DNA of 64,000 nucleotides from Chitinophagales bacterium (GTDB lineage: Bacteria > Bacteroidota > Bacteroidia > Chitinophagales > BACL12), in the NCBI GenBank assembly GCA_020636645.1, contig JACJXO010000003.1:310001-374000 (forward strand), written 5' to 3'. The number at the start of each line of letters is the position of its first letter. Position 1 is the stretch's first letter. The notes below the pieces were generated by a model. The model made no database searches and was not told the origin of the DNA. It saw only the letters and a list, made by a program, of their open reading frames with translations. Shown in pieces: positions 63,137 to 64,000 of the stretch. The translations under genes and the position numbers were made by a program.

Positions 63137-64000
63137 ATGAGTAATATACGTATCCTTTGGGCTGATGATGAGATAGAAATGCTGAAACCACAGATCCTGT
63201 TCCTGGAAGAAAAGGGATACGAAGTAGTGGCAGTAAGCAACGGACAGGATGCAATAGACCAGTGCACAGACCCTCAGGTGGATCTGATCTTCCTGGATGA
63301 AATGATGCCCGGGCTTTCCGGACTGGAAACGCTGGAGAAGGTCAAGGAAAAGCGACCGAACATACCGGTGGTGATGATTACCAAGAATGAAACAGAAAAC
63401 CTGATGGAAGAAGCCATCGGTTCACAGATCAGTGACTACCTCATCAAGCCGGTCAAATCTCAGCAGATCCTGCTTACAGTCAAAAAACTTACAGAGAACA
63501 AAAGACTGGTCAATGAGCGAACGGACATGAGCTACCAGAAGGAATTTCAGAACATCTTCTTCAGCCTTCAGGACAGCCTGAGTCATGACAAATGGATGGA
63601 GCTCTATCAGAAACTGATATACTGGGAATTACAACTGGACAAAGCCGGTGGTTCAGGTATGAAAGAGGTATTTCAGTCGCAGAAGAACGAAGCCAATGTG
63701 GAGTTCTGCAAGTTTGTTGACAAACAATATCTCAACTGGGTGGGTAAAACAGAAAAAGACAGCCCAACCATGTCTCACAATTTGCTGGAGCGACATGTAT
63801 TCCCGCTCCTGGAACCGGGTGTACCGGTTTTTTTCATTCTAATTGACAACCTCCGTTTTGATCAGTACCGGATCATTGAGCCGTTGATCAGTGAGCGCTT
63901 CAGAAAGAGATCTGAAAACACTTATTACAGCATTCTTCCTACGGCCACGCAGTATGCCCGCAATGCCATCTTTGCGGGACTGCTGCCAGCAGAGATCCAG
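63137..64000 (+). CDS. porX: PorX-type response regulator with PglZ domain (partial)
   Basis: 288 residues of the N-terminus are in the window and the gene runs off the right edge. Receiver domain: WADDEIEMLKP, DLIFLDEMMPGLSG with the phospho-Asp, and ISDYLIKPVKSQQ. A middle helical linker follows, then the start of an alkaline phosphatase/PglZ fold (VFFILIDNLRFDQYRIIEPL). PorX regulates T9SS in Porphyromonas and Flavobacterium, and acts as a phosphodiesterase by its PglZ domain. Divergent from the lipid A operon. Confidence 0.92.
   Translation, partial: MSNIRILWADDEIEMLKPQILFLEEKGYEVVAVSNGQDAIDQCTDPQVDLIFLDEMMPGLSGLETLEKVKEKRPNIPVVMITKNETENLMEEAIGSQISDYLIKPVKSQQILLTVKKLTENKRLVNERTDMSYQKEFQNIFFSLQDSLSHDKWMELYQKLIYWELQLDKAGGSGMKEVFQSQKNEANVEFCKFVDKQYLNWVGKTEKDSPTMSHNLLERHVFPLLEPGVPVFFILIDNLRFDQYRIIEPLISERFRKRSENTYYSILPTATQYARNAIFAGLLPAEIQ

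Noticed and set aside
63137..64000. PglZ-domain protein as part of a BREX-type defence island
   Set aside because: The N-terminal receiver domain and lipid A neighbours identify PorX; no BrxA, BrxB, BrxC or PglX genes are near.
1..64000. Prophage, integrase or conjugative element
   Set aside because: No integrase, portal, terminase, tra or tail genes, and no tRNA-flanking repeats; the only mobile gene seen is the RAYT.

Overview
The window comes from the chromosome of a member of the Bacteroidota. The evidence is a fused LpxC-FabZ gene, a PorX-type response regulator with a PglZ domain, a secreted protein with a type IX secretion (T9SS) C-terminal sorting domain, a CarboxypepD_reg-type TonB-dependent receptor, DUF2490, GSCFA and 2TM proteins, and many start codons that lie just downstream of the Bacteroidota -7 element TAnnTTTG with no Shine-Dalgarno sequence. 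I cannot place it to genus. Most of the window is ordinary chromosome with mixed gene orientations and short intergenic gaps.

Layout. 0-5 kb: a leftward group of a TPR protein, a plug-less outer-membrane barrel and the start of an HU/SPOR-type protein. 5-14.3 kb: housekeeping genes (RNase HI, fructose-bisphosphatase, acetyltransferase, aspartokinase, SMC, RecX, DUF4389). 14.3-18.4 kb: accessory stretch with a beta-helix lipoprotein, a RelE/ParE-type toxin-antitoxin pair with palindromic operators, and small secreted proteins in visibly AT-richer DNA. 18.6-22.5 kb: an ECF sigma factor with a His-rich membrane protein, a LytS/LytTR two-component pair, and a DUF5694 protein. 22.5-24.35 kb: a REP-associated tyrosine transposase (RAYT) inside a 218-bp-period array of palindromic repeats. 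24.4-33.7 kb: DUF192 lipoprotein, an ABC exporter, two hypotheticals, then TetR, ABC exporter with a degenerate ATPase, HlyD, TolC and DUF2490. 33.8-46.9 kb: peroxiredoxin, groESL, rarA, phenylalanine hydroxylase, DUF721, recF, pdhA, TPR protein, ribH, a metallo-hydrolase, tRNA-Met, rmuC, GSCFA and an ArsC-like protein. 47-54.7 kb: T9SS beta-helix protein, TonB-dependent receptor, ppx and ppk1. 54.8-58 kb: lipoprotein, purM, rocD. 58-63.1 kb: leftward lipid A operon (HD phosphohydrolase, lpxD, lpxC-fabZ, lpxA, ABC ATPase), divergent from porX, which runs off the right edge.

The main discoveries proposed are these. (1) Three promoters (T9SS protein, TonB receptor, ppk1) each carry three 7-bp TTAA-like repeats on an 11-bp pitch ending exactly 19 nt before the -7 element, which suggests one shared phosphate-type regulon. 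(2) The RAYT array has two hairpin types sharing one arm. (3) The ABC exporter lacks every ATPase motif except Walker A. (4) A perfect 21-bp palindrome abuts the TetR start codon. (5) A strong terminator is embedded antisense in the coding sequence of the LytTR regulator. Everything here was read by eye; no database search or structure prediction was run.
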